DNA of 6,384 bases from Actinomycetes bacterium. Lineage in GTDB: Bacteria; Actinomycetota; Acidimicrobiia; Acidimicrobiales; SZUA-35. A program made the position numbers and the translations under genes. Below are positions 5,722 through 6,384 of the stretch, piece after piece; positions within the stretch are counted from its first letter, which is position 1; each line of letters begins with the position of its first letter. The notes under the pieces were generated by a model. The model was not told where the DNA came from. It was given only the letters and a program-made list of their open reading frames with translations, and made no database searches. The stretch spans positions 1-6,384 of the forward strand of contig JAAETV010000219.1 of the NCBI GenBank assembly GCA_024227975.1. Reading direction: 5' to 3'.

Positions 5722-6384
5722 CTACCACCCGGCCGGCTCATGACCATGGGCGGTGTCGCGGCTGTGAGGGTCATAGTGTTCGGTGCGGATGGCATCAATG
5801 AGTCGTTGACGTTCCTCGCCCTGCCGTGATGGTGTCACCAACAGCAGCAGGCTCGGAAGCACGAACAGGGCGACCAGCAGAGAGAACAGGATCATGACAG
5901 CTGTGAGGAGACCAAAGTCAGCAAACACGGGCATTGGAGCGAAGGCCATGACGAGGAACCCGCCCATCGATGTGAGGGCCGAGAGTACGAGTGCTCCTCC
6001 GGTACCTTCTCCGGCCCGGCGTAGTGCAGGGAAACGGCTCGGTTCGCCAACGAATTCCTCACGGAACCTCATCGTGAAGTGCATGGCGAAGTCGACGCCG
6101 ACGCCGACGGCAATGGCGGCGATGGTGGCGGTGACGGGGTTGATCGCGTAGTCGAAGACGAACATGAAGCCGTACACCCAGCCCACCACCAGCAGGATGG
6201 GCACGACCGAAACCAGCGCGTAGGTGAGCGATCGCATGAACGCCCACGCGATGAGTGCGCACAACACCAATGCGATGATCAGTGAGAGCACCATTGATGC
6301 GGTGAAGGCGGTGAGCGAGTCCTCCTGGACGACGGCACTCCCGGAAACACCGAGCCAGGTGAGGTCGCCAGGCACCTCGACGAG
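5722..6384 (-). CDS. RND/MMPL-type exporter, C-terminal part (cut by window edge)
   Basis: The gene enters from the right edge; 220 C-terminal residues are visible and the frame is open to base 6384, so the start lies outside. It belongs to the RND superfamily exporters of the MMPL type, large proton-driven membrane proteins that move lipids or other hydrophobic molecules. Visible residues 1-26 are the end of an extracytoplasmic domain. They are followed by five hydrophobic segments (about 28-50, 53-75, 83-101, 128-148 and 155-178), the second membrane half. The third carries the typical GVGVDFAMHFTMRFREE stretch, whose aspartate lies where proton-relay residues sit in the superfamily. A later segment reads GGALVLSALTSMGGFLVM. 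The roughly 40-residue tail is polar and His-containing. An in-frame GTG at 6375 is not the true start. The cargo cannot be told. It converges on the amidohydrolase remnant. Confidence 0.9.
   Translation of the reverse strand, partial: LVEVPGDLTWLGVSGSAVVQEDSLTAFTASMVLSLIIALVLCALIAWAFMRSLTYALVSVVPILLVVGWVYGFMFVFDYAINPVTATIAAIAVGVGVDFAMHFTMRFREEFVGEPSRFPALRRAGEGTGGALVLSALTSMGGFLVMAFAPMPVFADFGLLTAVMILFSLLVALFVLPSLLLLVTPSRQGEERQRLIDAIRTEHYDPHSRDTAHGHEPAGW

Noticed and set aside
5692..5737. GCCGGCC / GGCCGGC inverted repeat as a terminator between the convergent amidohydrolase remnant and exporter
   Set aside because: The arms are mostly self-palindromic, the loop is 32 bases, there is no T-run, and it overlaps the exporter's coding end.
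1..6384. tRNA, rRNA or CRISPR array
   Set aside because: No cloverleaf with a GGTTCGA-type arm, no rRNA sequence and no regularly spaced direct repeats were seen by eye on either strand.

Overview
The window looks like a stretch of high-GC actinobacterial chromosome. The basis is GC-rich third codon positions, an actinobacterial-type YibE/F membrane protein, an RND/MMPL-type exporter, GTG and TTG starts, and genes lacking a Shine-Dalgarno sequence. An uncultured member of the Acidimicrobiia or a related lineage is a reasonable guess, but the sequence does not fix the taxon. Coding density is low: several hundred bases at a time hold no convincing gene, and two genes appear broken.

Layout, left to right. 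Bases 1-817 hold no recognisable gene, only one copy of an interspersed hairpin repeat and a short stem-loop. An intact yibE/F-family gene runs 818-2104 (+). It converges, across a 390-bp gap with an AT-rich inverted repeat, on a GNAT acetyltransferase gene at 2495-3046 (-). The next gap (3047-3484) separates the GNAT gene from a divergent cold-shock protein gene, 3485-3682 (+). It contains a perfect 10-bp inverted repeat, a second copy of the hairpin repeat, and a stem-loop in the cold-shock leader. The cold-shock gene is followed closely by a good intrinsic terminator (3702-3743). After a partial third repeat copy comes a decayed lipoprotein gene at 3978-4294 (+): signal peptide and lipobox in one frame, the C-terminal half of a META (HslJ-like) domain in another. 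A membrane-anchored haem-binding protein (CxxCH) follows at 4458-5141 (+), with a well-spaced promoter that suggests a leaderless transcript. Just downstream is an amidohydrolase gene broken by at least one and probably two frameshifts (from 5185, +). It converges on the C-terminal part of an RND/MMPL exporter gene that enters from the right edge (5722-6384, -).

The genes do not form one pathway. The haem-binding protein and the amidohydrolase remnant could be co-transcribed (43-bp gap); the rest look like independent single-gene units. I found no convincing new multi-gene system. The signals most worth a second look are the interspersed hairpin repeat (near 353, 3182 and 3881), the AT-rich inverted repeat at 2402-2451, the leaderless promoter layout, and the two broken genes, which are either real decay or assembly indels.
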